Below are positions 36,420 through 46,437 of a stretch of 64,000 bases of DNA, in pieces. Both the position numbers and the translations under genes were made by a program. The notes beneath the pieces are model-generated. The model did not search any database and had not been told where the DNA came from. It was given only the letters and a program-made list of their open reading frames with translations. Source of the stretch: Pseudanabaena sp. FACHB-2040 (GTDB lineage: Bacteria; Cyanobacteriota; Cyanobacteriia; Phormidesmidales; Phormidesmidaceae); NCBI RefSeq assembly GCF_014696715.1, contig NZ_JACJQO010000019.1, forward strand, positions 1 to 64,000. The letters are read 5' to 3'. Each line of letters opens with the position of its first letter. Positions within the stretch are counted from its first letter, which is position 1.

Positions 36420-36759
36420 TATTCAATCGGTATTGTGGGGCTTCTTGGGTGGCCTAATAACTGTGGCGGGAACTGTGGTAGCCATTACCAACTGGCTGAA
36501 TGGGAGATTCAACCAGCTTTTTATATCCCATGAAAAGCTAAATGGCAAAATTGAAACCCTTAGCAACCGAGAAGCTTCAAACAATGACCATTTGGGCTAT
36601 TTGTATAATGCCAACAAGGAACTAATCGAGCACAGAACCCGCAGGTTTCAGGAAGAAATCAAGCGGCTTCAGGATGAAACTGTAAAGGATATTGAAGATA
36701 TCAAAAGTTTTTTAGACAAAACGACCGAGTTCACGATACGCGGAAAGGATCGGCATTGA
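36409..36759 (+). CDS. Holin-like / XhlA-type membrane protein
   Basis: From ATG 36409 the 116-aa product has one N-terminal membrane helix (VLWGFLGGLITVAGTVVAI) followed by a long charged coiled coil (HEKLNGKIETLSNREASNND, FQEEIKRLQDETVKDIEDIK). That layout matches XhlA/BhlA-type holin-associated proteins. It overlaps the previous stop. No endolysin gene is visible beside it. Confidence 0.6.
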   Translation: MTPDIQSVLWGFLGGLITVAGTVVAITNWLNGRFNQLFISHEKLNGKIETLSNREASNNDHLGYLYNANKELIEHRTRRFQEEIKRLQDETVKDIEDIKSFLDKTTEFTIRGKDRH

Positions 36760-36763
36760 GAGT

Positions 36764-36973
36764 ATGGCCAAAGTAACAACGATCAACATCTCTCACAGAG
36801 GCCCTGCATTCGATCAGGACGCGATTGAGAGAGCCTTCAAGTGGATTAGCGAGCAGATGTCGGCAGCTGATTTGGCGGGCTGCGATTATCTCGCAGCAAG
36901 CGTTAATGTCGATTCTGAGACGCGCTTGGATTTCAATATGTACTCTGAGCCGCCTGAAGGGATTCAAGGCTAG
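36764..36973 (+). CDS. Small hypothetical protein at the right end of the element
   Basis: A 69-aa protein (MAKVTTINISHRGPAFDQDA) whose stop codon TAG ends at the base before attR. It starts 4 bp after the holin-like gene. No known domain. Confidence 0.62.
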   Translation: MAKVTTINISHRGPAFDQDAIERAFKWISEQMSAADLAGCDYLAASVNVDSETRLDFNMYSEPPEGIQG

Positions 36974-37030
36974 GAGGACTGAAAATCCTCGTGTCGGCGG
37001 TTCAAGTCCGCCTCCTGGCATACGTTTCAG
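36974..37030 (+). repeat. attR: attR: 57-bp direct repeat, right copy
   Basis: Perfect copy of 21973-22029, including the 3' part of tRNA-Phe. The 5' part of the tRNA is missing, so it is not a functional tRNA gene. Confidence 0.93.
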
Positions 37031-37547
37031 CTGACAGTCTTTCAAGGAAGAACTTATTTCATCCTCGAAATCGATACCTCAACCTTCCAGCTTTGGCTGG
37101 GGCGTTGAGGTTGCTTAGCTATGCTTTAAGCCTATAAGTGAGTTGTGTAGACTCTGCCGGGAACGATTCCCCCTTATAGAAGAAAAGTCCGTACCGCACT
37201 ATTACACCTCTACCCTCAAAAACTGGGTTGATAACAACTAGGTCATAGAAGCCACTGATACGAACTGTTTCTCCAGGACTACACCCTTCGGATAGGCATG
37301 ATGAAGTTTCCCCAAAACTGCTTTATTTGCCATCCGGAAGCTTAGCTTTAGAGAGGTTGTGCGAAACGCAACGAATGCTGGGGATGTAAATGAGTGGAGT
37401 AGTTGCCTGGGGACGTAAATGGGTGGGGTTAATTGCTGAGGGACGCAACTACTCAAACGAGAGAAGGCGGTTTTGAAGTCTGTTATGACACGGAGATCTA
37501 AGGAAAAAAGCTAGTGTGTCAGTTGGCTTACTTGCGATCGCGCTACT
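37031..37547. other. Region outside attR with remnant of element-like sequence
   Basis: No convincing gene. A hairpin CCTCAAC...GTTGAGG with inner CCAGC/GCTGG lies at about 37078-37112. At 37380-37500 the sequence resembles 23400-23500 inside the element (58 of 65 in the core) but with an additional ~30-bp tandem unit (GGGGAYGTAAATGRGTGG twice). This could be left over from an earlier element. Confidence 0.55.
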
Positions 37548-38099
37548 TCAGAGCCCTCCCGGGTCATAGGTCGAAAATATGCACTGCTGATGCTCCCAGC
37601 CAGAAGAGAGCAGCCAGCGGCTTCTAAAGCCCCAGGTTTGGCCTTTGAAAACCGCTTTTACCTCATATTCTCCGGGATCAAGTACATAAGTCCCTTGGGT
37701 TGTCTTTGCGTCACAAGTTTGCGGGGTTTGCCCAGGGGCATAGGTAGGGCAGTCATCACAGGGTGGAAACTGCAGCAAAACCTGCTCGTTCATGCCATTG
37801 GTCAGAACAATTTCTAAGGGTTCTGGGGAGCCATTAAAAAGGGTCACCGAAGCCATTGCGTCCTGCGTTTGATGAATTGCGACGGGTGGGGCAAAGTCAT
37901 AGAGCTTTACCTGTTGGGTTGATGGGGAGGGCGAAATTCTTGCAGGTTTGAAAGCAATGAAAAGTCCAGCGATTGCAGCAGCAGCGCTAAACCCTACCAA
38001 AGCACCAACAGCCAGCCCAATAGGGCGTTTTGGGGTCATGGGCAGCAGTAAAGATGGCCGAGTCATCAACAGGTCACATACTTTAAACTTCCCGACCAA
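37548..38099 (-). CDS. Hypothetical membrane-anchored protein
   Basis: A 183-aa protein with one helix at about 25-50 (IGLAVGALVGFSAAAAIAGL) and a Cys-containing outer domain (PPCDDCPTYAPGQTPQTCD) that probably forms disulfides, plus VLDPGEYEVKAVFKGQTWGF. ATG at 38066 is an alternative start. No family recognised. Confidence 0.68.
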   Translation of the reverse strand: MVGKFKVCDLLMTRPSLLLPMTPKRPIGLAVGALVGFSAAAAIAGLFIAFKPARISPSPSTQQVKLYDFAPPVAIHQTQDAMASVTLFNGSPEPLEIVLTNGMNEQVLLQFPPCDDCPTYAPGQTPQTCDAKTTQGTYVLDPGEYEVKAVFKGQTWGFRSRWLLSSGWEHQQCIFSTYDPGGL

Positions 38100-38467
38100 T
38101 TCTCAAATTCAGGATGAGAAAATCGAAAGAGTAGACCTGGCCGCTTTCTTCAGATAGTAAGGAAACCTGTAGCAGCTGTTGTTTATCGGGAGCAGGGAGC
38201 GGCTTGGGGCTGTGCGATCGCAAGTCTCCCCATCTCCCTCTACGCGCAGTTTGACCTCTCGGGTTCTCTCGCTAGAGCCCTTTCATCTGCATGCAGACAA
38301 CCAAAAAATTTCATTGACACCCAGCAGCCTTTAAAGCCATCACAGGGCCAAATTCACGCCTAAGCGATAGCCCTCACTCACTCATTAGCTAAATCGCAGC
38401 CCATTGGGGTAGGCCCCTTTTCCTGTAAGTTGGGCAGATACCCAACAGCCTCCGGAGGCCGTACCCC
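38100..38467. other. 368-bp intergenic region
   Basis: No gene seen. It contains a HIP1 site near 38216 and C/T-rich stretches. Just before the next start, CCTCCGGAGGCC is a palindrome that includes the ribosome site GGAGG. Confidence 0.4.
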
Positions 38468-38647
38468 ATGTCTGAGAATACTAATTGTGAAAAGCTAGCA
38501 ACCGTTCTCAACACCGCCAGTCAGCAGGGCAAGGCAGGCTTTGTCAAAATGGTTTGGGATAACCAGTCAGCCGACGTGCAGTCCCAATTACGGCCTCTAC
38601 TCAGTGCTGAGGCTTTGCAAGCCCTCGATGCTGCATCGGCACCATAG
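38468..38647 (+). CDS. Small hypothetical protein (59 aa)
   Basis: ATG 38468 to TAG 38647 encodes MSENTNCEKLATVLNTASQQ followed by a helical stretch ending SAEALQALDAASAP. GGAGG lies 13 bp upstream and a strong terminator follows, both arguing for a real gene. Function unknown. Confidence 0.62.
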   Translation: MSENTNCEKLATVLNTASQQGKAGFVKMVWDNQSADVQSQLRPLLSAEALQALDAASAP

Positions 38648-38656
38648 CAGATTAGC

Positions 38657-38684
38657 CTGAGAGACGCTCAAAGGCGTCTCTCAG
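38657..38684 (+). terminator. Hairpin terminator
   Basis: Perfect 11-bp stem CTGAGAGACGC/GCGTCTCTCAG with a 6-nt loop. It lacks a U-tract on the plus strand. It probably separates the small gene from the convergent helicase. Confidence 0.65.
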
Positions 38685-38713
38685 AAAAGAACAAAAGAAC
38701 CTAGGAAAAGAAC

Positions 38714-40021
38714 CTAGGCCGAGTGCAGCCGTTTGCGAGTGCGAACACCAGGGGCAGCCTTCCTAGCGATGGGCTGAGAAGCGGTTGCGCTCTTGGGAGA
38801 GCTGCTTCCCCGAGATTGACCTTGCCCGCTTCGACGACGCTGGGGGCGACCCGCGTTGCTTGAGGCAGACTCGCTCTGCATGGGTGCAACAGGCTCATAC
38901 CCCGGAATCACATCCTTAGACAGGGGGCGCTTGAGCAGCCGTTCGATGTTCTTTAGCAGCGGATATTCCTCGCCACATACCAAAGAAACTGCCCGTCCCT
39001 CATTACCTGCTCGCCCAGTACGACCAATGCGGTGTACGTAGTCTTCGGGCACGTTAGGCAGCTCAAAGTTGACCACATGGGGCAATTGGTCTATGTCCAG
39101 ACCCCGAGCGGCAATATCGGTAGCAACCAAAACCCGCACAGCACCGCGCTTAAAGTCAGCCAATGCCCGGGTGCGAGCGCCCTGGCTCTTGTTGCCGTGG
39201 ATAGCGGTAGACTTGAGGCCATCTTGGGTAAGCTGCTCGGCCAGACGGTTGGCCCCATGCTTGGTGCGGGTAAAGACCAGCACCTGCTTCCAGTTGTGAT
39301 GGCCAATCATGTAAGACAGCAGTTCGCGCTTACGATGGCGATCGACGGGGTGTACCACCTGTTCAACCTGTTCAGAGGCCGTATTGCGAGGCGCTACATC
39401 AATGAAAGTAGGGTGATCTAGCAGGCCGCCAGCCAGCTCTTGGATCTCCTGAGGGAATGTAGCTGAGAACATCAGGGTCTGACGCTCAGCCGGCACTGCC
39501 GCCAAAATTTTGCGGATGTCGTGGATAAAGCCCATGTCGAGCATGCGATCGCATTCATCCAGCACCAAAATTTCGATGCAGGATAGATCCAGCGTTTTTT
39601 GGTTCAGGTGATCCAGCAGCCGCCCGGGTGTCGCCACCAAAACATCGATGCCGCGCTGCAGATACTGCATCTGAGGTCCAAATCTAACGCCTCCGTAAAT
39701 CACGGTTGAGCGCAGATCCAGGTACTTCCCGTAGGTGCTCACGCTATCGCCCACCTGAGCAGCCAGTTCCCGAGTCGGCGTCAGGATGAGCGCCCGGGGA
39801 TGGCGGCGATTTTTCTTTGGCACCGGAGCGCTCAAGCGCTCTAGAAGCGGCAGGGTAAAGCTAGCCGTCTTACCCGTGCCAGTTTGGGCCGTCGCCAAAA
39901 TGTCCTGCCCTTGCAGAACTACCGGAATCGCCTGCTGCTGAATCGGAGTTGGCTGGGTATAGCCCTGGTCGGCGACAGCACGAAGAAGTTCGGCTGAAAG
40001 GCCGAGAGTTTGAAATGTCAT
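38714..40021 (-). CDS. DEAD-box-family RNA helicase, DECD variant (RhlE-like)
   Basis: A 435-aa ATP-dependent RNA helicase with Q motif, Walker A AQTGTGKT (45-52), PTRELA, TPGR, SAT, and [10 protein letters not shown], then a basic Arg/Ser/Gly tail (about 370-435). Motif II reads [12 protein letters not shown]: residue 157 is Cys, not Ala. The codon TGC is part of a HIP1 palindrome GCGATCGC (39545-39552). Similar helicases are cold- or light/redox-regulated in cyanobacteria. Confidence 0.94.
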   Translation of the reverse strand: MTFQTLGLSAELLRAVADQGYTQPTPIQQQAIPVVLQGQDILATAQTGTGKTASFTLPLLERLSAPVPKKNRRHPRALILTPTRELAAQVGDSVSTYGKYLDLRSTVIYGGVRFGPQMQYLQRGIDVLVATPGRLLDHLNQKTLDLSCIEILVLDECDRMLDMGFIHDIRKILAAVPAERQTLMFSATFPQEIQELAGGLLDHPTFIDVAPRNTASEQVEQVVHPVDRHRKRELLSYMIGHHNWKQVLVFTRTKHGANRLAEQLTQDGLKSTAIHGNKSQGARTRALADFKRGAVRVLVATDIAARGLDIDQLPHVVNFELPNVPEDYVHRIGRTGRAGNEGRAVSLVCGEEYPLLKNIERLLKRPLSKDVIPGYEPVAPMQSESASSNAGRPQRRRSGQGQSRGSSSPKSATASQPIARKAAPGVRTRKRLHSA

Positions 40022-40399
40022 GAAATAGTTTGCTCCTAGTGTGCCCCTACCCCAAATCCAACGCCTGGGCCCAGTCTAAGAGCAGTTATTTTTTTACAAT
40101 GGATAGCCCAAACGGGAAAAATCCAAGCAGCCAGCAGCAGACCGGAATGTACTGGCAAGTCCCTATGCTAACAGATCTTTATCAATAATCCTCCGCTGGA
40201 TTCTTGTAGGAATAGAAAAGTTACCTCTCAAAAGCTCTATCTGATAGCGCACCCACAAAGTTTCTAAGTAGGTAGTCAGAAATTATCATTGCAAGCATCT
40301 CTGATTTAGGCTGCTCGCTTAAATTTAGGCTACTCACTTAGCAGTCCAACCCATTAATATTGCCCAAGGGAAACCTCAAGAGTTCTTCCGGTTACCCAG
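40022..40399. other. 378-bp intergenic region
   Basis: AT-rich DNA with no coding frame or RNA gene that I recognise. It holds the leftward promoter of the helicase. Cold-induced crhR-type helicases often have long leaders; no specific motif was found. Confidence 0.4.
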
Positions 40400-41083
40400 T
40401 TATCCATCATCAAGCGCGCCACTGGGTATCAGCTTGCCTCCAATAACGGGTTTAAAGGTTCGAGTGCGTTTTGATAACGCAGCAGGATCTCTAAAAAATA
40501 GGGAAGAACAGTGGGGAAAAGAGTTGTTAGGCGTAAAGCCGTAAAAATCTATTTGGATAAATCCGTTTTCGATCAGAAATTTAGCTGTATTGGGATACCA
40601 GTCTGAGTTATCTAGAATAACAATGCCCTGATTGGACAACTTTGAAATAGCATTTTGAGCACTTCGATATCTCTCTGCACCATCAACAACAATTACATCA
40701 AAAGGGGCATCAAAGCTATTTATAATACCGAGATAGTCTTCGCCGTTAGGGCAATGGTAGATATTGGCATTGTCGGGCAGGAACTGTTTTACTTGGTCAC
40801 ACCAATCCTTTTCCATCTCTACCGCAACCACCTTCTTCGCTTTTCTCGCCCACCAAAGTGTAGACGCCCCTGAGCCAAACTCGAATATGGTGCAGTTGGC
40901 TGTATCGAGATTTTCCAAGTAATCGATCATTGGATAGGTTAACCAGGGAATACAAATCCCTCTGGCATCTACAGAGAACCCATTTTGTTTGCGAATATGC
41001 CCCCTCAAGAAAATATAAATTAGCGGGATTCTAGTGAAGCAGAGCAAGAAACGAACAGCTTTTAATTGCTTCCAGTTATTCAT
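40400..41083 (-). CDS. SAM-dependent methyltransferase-like protein
   Basis: From ATG 41083 the 227-aa protein shows a class I methyltransferase core: IFEFGSGASTLWWARKAKKV (motif I with the acidic turn VVAVEMEKD), FDVIVVDGAERY and GIVILDNSDWY. An upstream hydrophobic segment may lie near the membrane. It is AT-rich against its neighbours, hinting at transfer. The substrate is unknown; sugar- or FkbM-type enzymes share this fold. Confidence 0.78.
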   Translation of the reverse strand: MNNWKQLKAVRFLLCFTRIPLIYIFLRGHIRKQNGFSVDARGICIPWLTYPMIDYLENLDTANCTIFEFGSGASTLWWARKAKKVVAVEMEKDWCDQVKQFLPDNANIYHCPNGEDYLGIINSFDAPFDVIVVDGAERYRSAQNAISKLSNQGIVILDNSDWYPNTAKFLIENGFIQIDFYGFTPNNSFPHCSSLFFRDPAALSKRTRTFKPVIGGKLIPSGALDDG

Positions 41084-41200
41084 AGACCCTTTCAAAATCT
41101 AAATTCCCCAACCCGCCTGCCCAGTCGCACTGATAATCCCAGCTATACTTGCATTAAGGTTTTAGAAAAGCCTACTCGATCCACCTTTTCTCATCTCATC

Positions 41201-41851
41201 ATGCTGAAGGCTTTGTTGTTCGACCTAGATGGCACGTTAGCCGATACAGACCCCATTCACAGAGTCATTTGGCGTGAAGTTCTTCAGCCCTATGGGTACG
41301 AGGTAGATGAGGCATTTTACCAGCAGCATATCAGCGGTCGCCTCAATGAAAATATTGTCAAAGATTTGCTGCCCCAACTTTACCCTGACCAAGAGCCGCA
41401 GTTTAGTGCTGACAAAGAAGCTCGCTTTCGCGAAATGGCAGGTCACCAGCTGCGCCCAGTCACCGGACTCATGCCGCTGCTCACGTGGGGCCAGCAGCAG
41501 CAGCTAGCAATGGCCGTCGTCACCAATGCTCCCCGAGCTAATGCCGAGTTCATGCTGCAAACGTTGGCCCTAACCGACACTTTTAATCCAGTGATTTTGG
41601 CAGGAGAGTTGCCCTTAGGCAAACCCGACCCGCTGCCCTACCGGGAAGCCCTGCGGCAGCTTAATCTTCACCCCGAAGAAGCCGTTGTTTTTGAAGACTC
41701 CACTTCGGGAATCTGCTCAGCGGTCGGGGCCGGAATTACTACCATCGGCATCGCCACAACCCATGCCCCAGACAAGCTCTACGCAGTAGGGGCAACTCTA
41801 GTCGTGCCCGACTTCACTGACGAGCGGCTGCGGCAGTTTGGCCTACTGTGA
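41201..41851 (+). CDS. HAD-family phosphatase (beta-phosphoglucomutase/phosphoglycolate phosphatase-like)
   Basis: A 216-aa protein from ATG 41201. Motif I is LLFDLDGTLADTDPIH (Asp8, Asp10), motif II VVTNAPR, motif III GKPDPLPY and motif IV VVFEDSTSGICSAVGAG. The frame extends upstream to 41066 but those residues look noncoding. Substrate is not determined; phosphoglycolate or a sugar phosphate is likely. Confidence 0.9.
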   Translation: MLKALLFDLDGTLADTDPIHRVIWREVLQPYGYEVDEAFYQQHISGRLNENIVKDLLPQLYPDQEPQFSADKEARFREMAGHQLRPVTGLMPLLTWGQQQQLAMAVVTNAPRANAEFMLQTLALTDTFNPVILAGELPLGKPDPLPYREALRQLNLHPEEAVVFEDSTSGICSAVGAGITTIGIATTHAPDKLYAVGATLVVPDFTDERLRQFGLL

Positions 41852-41971
41852 GATAAACCCAGTCAAGAGCAGCGGCACCAGAATCAGAGCTGCAATGATT
41901 AGCACAAGGGTAGCGGGGTCGATCTTCAGTACAGCGGTTTCGTCAGCAGACTTGGGGGGCTTGTTGTCCAT
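41843..41971 (-). CDS. Small single-pass membrane protein (42 aa)
   Basis: ATG 41971 to TAG 41843 encodes MDNKPPKSADETAVLKIDPA followed by a hydrophobic helix (TLVLIIAALILVPLLLTGF). The ORF overlaps the end of the convergent HAD gene by 9 bp and follows the peptidase gene region. A short polar start plus one helix is common for small photosystem or envelope proteins of cyanobacteria, but it is not recognised. Confidence 0.55.
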   Translation of the reverse strand: MDNKPPKSADETAVLKIDPATLVLIIAALILVPLLLTGFISQ

Positions 41972-41984
41972 TGCTGGGGTACGG

Positions 41985-42929
41985 TTAACAGGTGCCCGTC
42001 ATTGTACCGATTCCCTGCTCTAACGTGTCGCCGATGTCAGTGCCAGTGTGGTAGGCCGCTAGCAGCACGTCGCTGGTTTTGCCCCATGCGATCGCACCCG
42101 TGCGATCTATCCCAATCGCCCCAAAGTCGCGCCCATTTTGCTCGGCCTCGGTAAAGGATCTGGCAAATGCCTGCCCTAGAGACAGCCCATCCGTCACGCG
42201 GATCACAATGCGAGGGGCCAAACACTCATCGATAATGTCTTCACCAATACCCGTACAGCTAATGCCAGCAAAGGGGTTGGCGTAGTTGCCGGCAGGCATG
42301 GCCGAGTCGCTCACCCGACCAATGCGTTCTAGGCCCTTGCCTCCAGTTGAGGTGCCTGCAGCCAGTCGGCCCTCGCTATCGAGCACAACGACGCCAATAG
42401 TGCCGCGCCGAGCGCTGGTGTCGATCAGTTCCTTCTCAGCCACCACGCCCGCCATTGCTTTTTGGAAATGGTTGGCCCGCTCCTGCTGCCACTCCTTCAG
42501 TCGCAGCTCCGTTGCTGGATCAAAGACCGGCAGACACATCTCCCGCGCCAATTCAGCAGAGCCGTAGTCCGATAGTACCCGGTCATCACAGTCCTGCAAA
42601 AAAGCGGCCAAATCCGTCGGGTGCTGCACCCGAGACACATTGATCACGCCACTAAAACGCTGAGCTGCACCGTCCATTAGAGAAGCGCTCATCCGCACCT
42701 GGCCATCTGACTGCAGCACCGATCCCTTACCTGCATTGAAACAGGGGTTATCTTCTAGCATATGGCAGCCGTAGATCACAGCCATCTTGGCATCGGCTCC
42801 AGCCAGCAGCTTGCCGTAAATCTCTTCTACGATATCTCGCAGATCTTTGCGGATGGATTCAACCCCGCCTTTGCTGTGAAGAGAGCTGCCAGCCCCTCCG
42901 TGAATGATGACCTTGGGCTGAATTTGCAT
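41985..42929 (-). CDS. Isoaspartyl peptidase / L-asparaginase (Ntn hydrolase)
   Basis: A 314-aa precursor from ATG 42929 (ribosome site GAGAGAGGGATTGGT). It cleaves isoaspartyl dipeptides and asparagine, and processes cyanophycin breakdown products. VIIHGGAGS opens the fold; autocleavage is expected before Thr in SARRGTIGVVVLDSEGR, and STGGKGLERIGRVSDS and TGIGEDIIDECLAPRIV form the small subunit. A start at 42953 would add eight residues. Confidence 0.93.
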   Translation of the reverse strand: MQIQPKVIIHGGAGSSLHSKGGVESIRKDLRDIVEEIYGKLLAGADAKMAVIYGCHMLEDNPCFNAGKGSVLQSDGQVRMSASLMDGAAQRFSGVINVSRVQHPTDLAAFLQDCDDRVLSDYGSAELAREMCLPVFDPATELRLKEWQQERANHFQKAMAGVVAEKELIDTSARRGTIGVVVLDSEGRLAAGTSTGGKGLERIGRVSDSAMPAGNYANPFAGISCTGIGEDIIDECLAPRIVIRVTDGLSLGQAFARSFTEAEQNGRDFGAIGIDRTGAIAWGKTSDVLLAAYHTGTDIGDTLEQGIGTMTGTC

Positions 42930-43040
42930 ACCAATCCCTCTCTCTTGTGGCATAGCCCCTCATTCTAGGGGAGAGCAATCCGCAATGGGATGTCTCAAAA
43001 CACATTCCTGCCCCAATAAAGTTCCCAATCGAGACTGTCG

Positions 43041-43199
43041 CTAACTGTCCTGAGCCTGAGAGCGGCGGCGACGGCAGCGATCCGAGCAATATTTCACGTC
43101 GTCCCAACAGTCGGCCCACTTCTTGCGCCAGGTAAAGGGACGCTGACACACCGGGCAAATTTTGGTGGGCAAATCAGACCGAGTCCGTTGGCGAGGCAT
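43041..43199 (-). CDS. DUF2256 zinc-ribbon protein (52 aa)
   Basis: [20 protein letters not shown], then [20 protein letters not shown] and [11 protein letters not shown]. The CPVC ... YCSDRC pattern and WRKKW are the DUF2256 signature, usually beside photolyase or cryptochrome genes. It lies between the peptidase and GUN4 genes. Binding of one zinc is expected. Confidence 0.9.
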   Translation of the reverse strand: MPRQRTRSDLPTKICPVCQRPFTWRKKWADCWDDVKYCSDRCRRRRSQAQDS

Positions 43200-43204
43200 A
43201 GACG

Positions 43205-43942
43205 TTAACGGCTAGCAGACCAAACCGGATGGCTCAGCAGAGCGGCCATTACTCGCACACCTCGCAGCTGGTTCGACAGCGGCAAGTGGCCATCTGGAGC
43301 ACTCAAGTCCCAGATAAATTCGTTGGGGTAGCGGGTCCAGGTGGTCTCATTTCTCCAAGCAATGCGAGTCCAAAGTTTTTCCCAGCTCTGCCCCTGCCCC
43401 TGCCAGATCTGGCGCTGCCGGGAGAAGCCAAACTTGCCCTCGGAGTAGAGCCGCCAGAGGGTGTCAAGCGTCTGCAAATCCACCGCTGGGAACTGTTCGA
43501 CCTCAGTGAAGTAGAGCCATTTGCGGCGGGCTGCGTCGGGGCCTGCCAATTCGCAGAGCTTCTGCATGTTGAGCCGATCGGCTGCCTCAAAGGACTGAGC
43601 CACAAGCAGCGCCTGCAGCGAGGCATAGTCAATGCCTCGCTCGGAGGGCGTGGGCACTCGGCCCTGGGGCCAGTGGGATTGCAAAAAGCTCTGTATCTCC
43701 GGCCGCTGCGTGGCGTAGAGAACCTGAATAATTTTGCCGTCTAAAATTTCAGGGGGCTGCTCCTGTCGTTCCAGCAAAACCTGCTGGAGCAGCTCAATGC
43801 CCTGATCGCCAATTCCCACGAGCTCATGGATGGCTGACAGCTGTTTTTTCAAGGACTCTGCCCGCAGCTGCTGCCGCAAGTTCTCCAGAGCGTCGCCACT
43901 GGAAGCGGCAGGGGATGACGAATGCGCTGTAAAACTACTCAT
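43205..43942 (-). CDS. gun4: GUN4 domain protein
   Basis: GUN4 binds protoporphyrin IX and Mg-protoporphyrin and activates Mg-chelatase in chlorophyll synthesis. The 245-aa protein has an N-terminal helical bundle (to ~85) and the GUN4 core starting near [15 protein letters not shown], with [20 protein letters not shown] and a C-terminus ending VWSASR. The start is ATG 43942; a TTG at 43960 would add 6 aa. It ends 5 bp from the DUF2256 gene. Confidence 0.95.
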   Translation of the reverse strand: MSSFTAHSSSPAASSGDALENLRQQLRAESLKKQLSAIHELVGIGDQGIELLQQVLLERQEQPPEILDGKIIQVLYATQRPEIQSFLQSHWPQGRVPTPSERGIDYASLQALLVAQSFEAADRLNMQKLCELAGPDAARRKWLYFTEVEQFPAVDLQTLDTLWRLYSEGKFGFSRQRQIWQGQGQSWEKLWTRIAWRNETTWTRYPNEFIWDLSAPDGHLPLSNQLRGVRVMAALLSHPVWSASR

Positions 43943-44089
43943 GCTAAACCAGTAGGGCAAAATCCTGGATGCCTAACCGGATTTGCTGACGCGTTAGCCA
44001 GCCTCTCCGCAGGCCCACAGGGAATGGGTCTATTTCCTGATCATAAAAGGGATTGGGAACCTCTGCAGCAAACAATGCCTTAACTGGCC

Positions 44090-44761
44090 TCAAGATTGTC
44101 CTGTTTCGGCTGTCTCGCTGGGGGTTTGATAGCCATGCTCAAAGGCAAATCGAATTAGCTGGGAGCGGTTTTCTAGCGAGAGTTTGCTGAGAATGTTGCT
44201 GAGGTGGGTCTGCACTGTACGGGGGCTGATGAACAGCCGCTCGCCAATTTGCTTATTAGTGTAGCCCTGAATCACTTCCCAAAAAACTTTGGCCTCTGCA
44301 GGCGTGAGGGGCAATGGCTCGGGAGTAGCAGCAGCGGGGTCGGCTTGCGATCGCACCTGCCCCACTAACCGCTCTACCTGAGCCTGAATTTTCTCTGCCC
44401 GCTCAATCAGACCGTTTATCTTAGCGATCAATTCTCTAGGGTGAAAGGGCTTAACTAAGTAATCATTAGCCCCGATGGTGTGGGCATGAATACGACTTTC
44501 TACCTCTCCCAGACTAGAGAGGAAAATAAACGGCACCAGTTCTCCTGAGGGGCTAGCCCGCAGCCGCCGACAAAACTCAAACCCATCCATTTGAGGCATC
44601 AGCACGTCAGAAACCACGACATCTGGCCTATCTTTGTCAAAAAGCGACAACGCCTCTGCTGCGGAGGTGGCATTGACGACTCCAAAACCTTGCTGCTGTA
44701 GGCGACGGGTGAGAGCAGCCTGCAGCGTTAAATCATCATCGACGATTAATATAGTTTTCAT
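44090..44761 (-). CDS. LuxR/NarL-type response regulator (Ycf29-like)
   Basis: A 223-aa protein with a receiver domain (DDD at 8-10, phospho-Asp52 in VVSDVLMPQMDG, Lys in YLVKPFHP) and a GerE-type HTH (LTPAEAKVFWEVIQGYTNKQ, RTVQTHLSNILSKL). The pattern resembles plastid Ycf29. Its kinase and targets are not shown here. It is divergent from icd. Confidence 0.9.
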   Translation of the reverse strand: MKTILIVDDDLTLQAALTRRLQQQGFGVVNATSAAEALSLFDKDRPDVVVSDVLMPQMDGFEFCRRLRASPSGELVPFIFLSSLGEVESRIHAHTIGANDYLVKPFHPRELIAKINGLIERAEKIQAQVERLVGQVRSQADPAAATPEPLPLTPAEAKVFWEVIQGYTNKQIGERLFISPRTVQTHLSNILSKLSLENRSQLIRFAFEHGYQTPSETAETGQS

Positions 44762-44963
44762 TCGATAATCTAATTCTTTAAAGCCTGCTCTAGAACGAGC
44801 CTCAGGGGTAGCTCAACCCTTCAATTCACTAGCCCTCAACGAGCACTTTTCATTTTCAGTGAAATTAACACACTAAAGAGTTTAGCTAAGCATTGCCAAA
44901 ATCCGGGATTTAGAGTAAGTAACGTTAGGTCTTGAAATACTTTTCCCGCAAGGTCTTTAATCC

Positions 44964-46391
<1,428 letters not shown>

Positions 46392-46437
46392 AGCTAACTG
46401 CGTTGGGTGGGCGCTGCCCACCTACACCTGAACCTGG

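Noticed and set aside
36974-37030. Second tRNA gene
   Set aside because: Only the 3' 46 bases of tRNA-Phe are present; acceptor 5' side and D arm are missing, so it is attR and not a gene.
37238-37456. 72-aa leftward frame outside attR
   Set aside because: It covers the repeat and hairpin sequence related to 23400-23500, has no ribosome site and no recognisable similarity.
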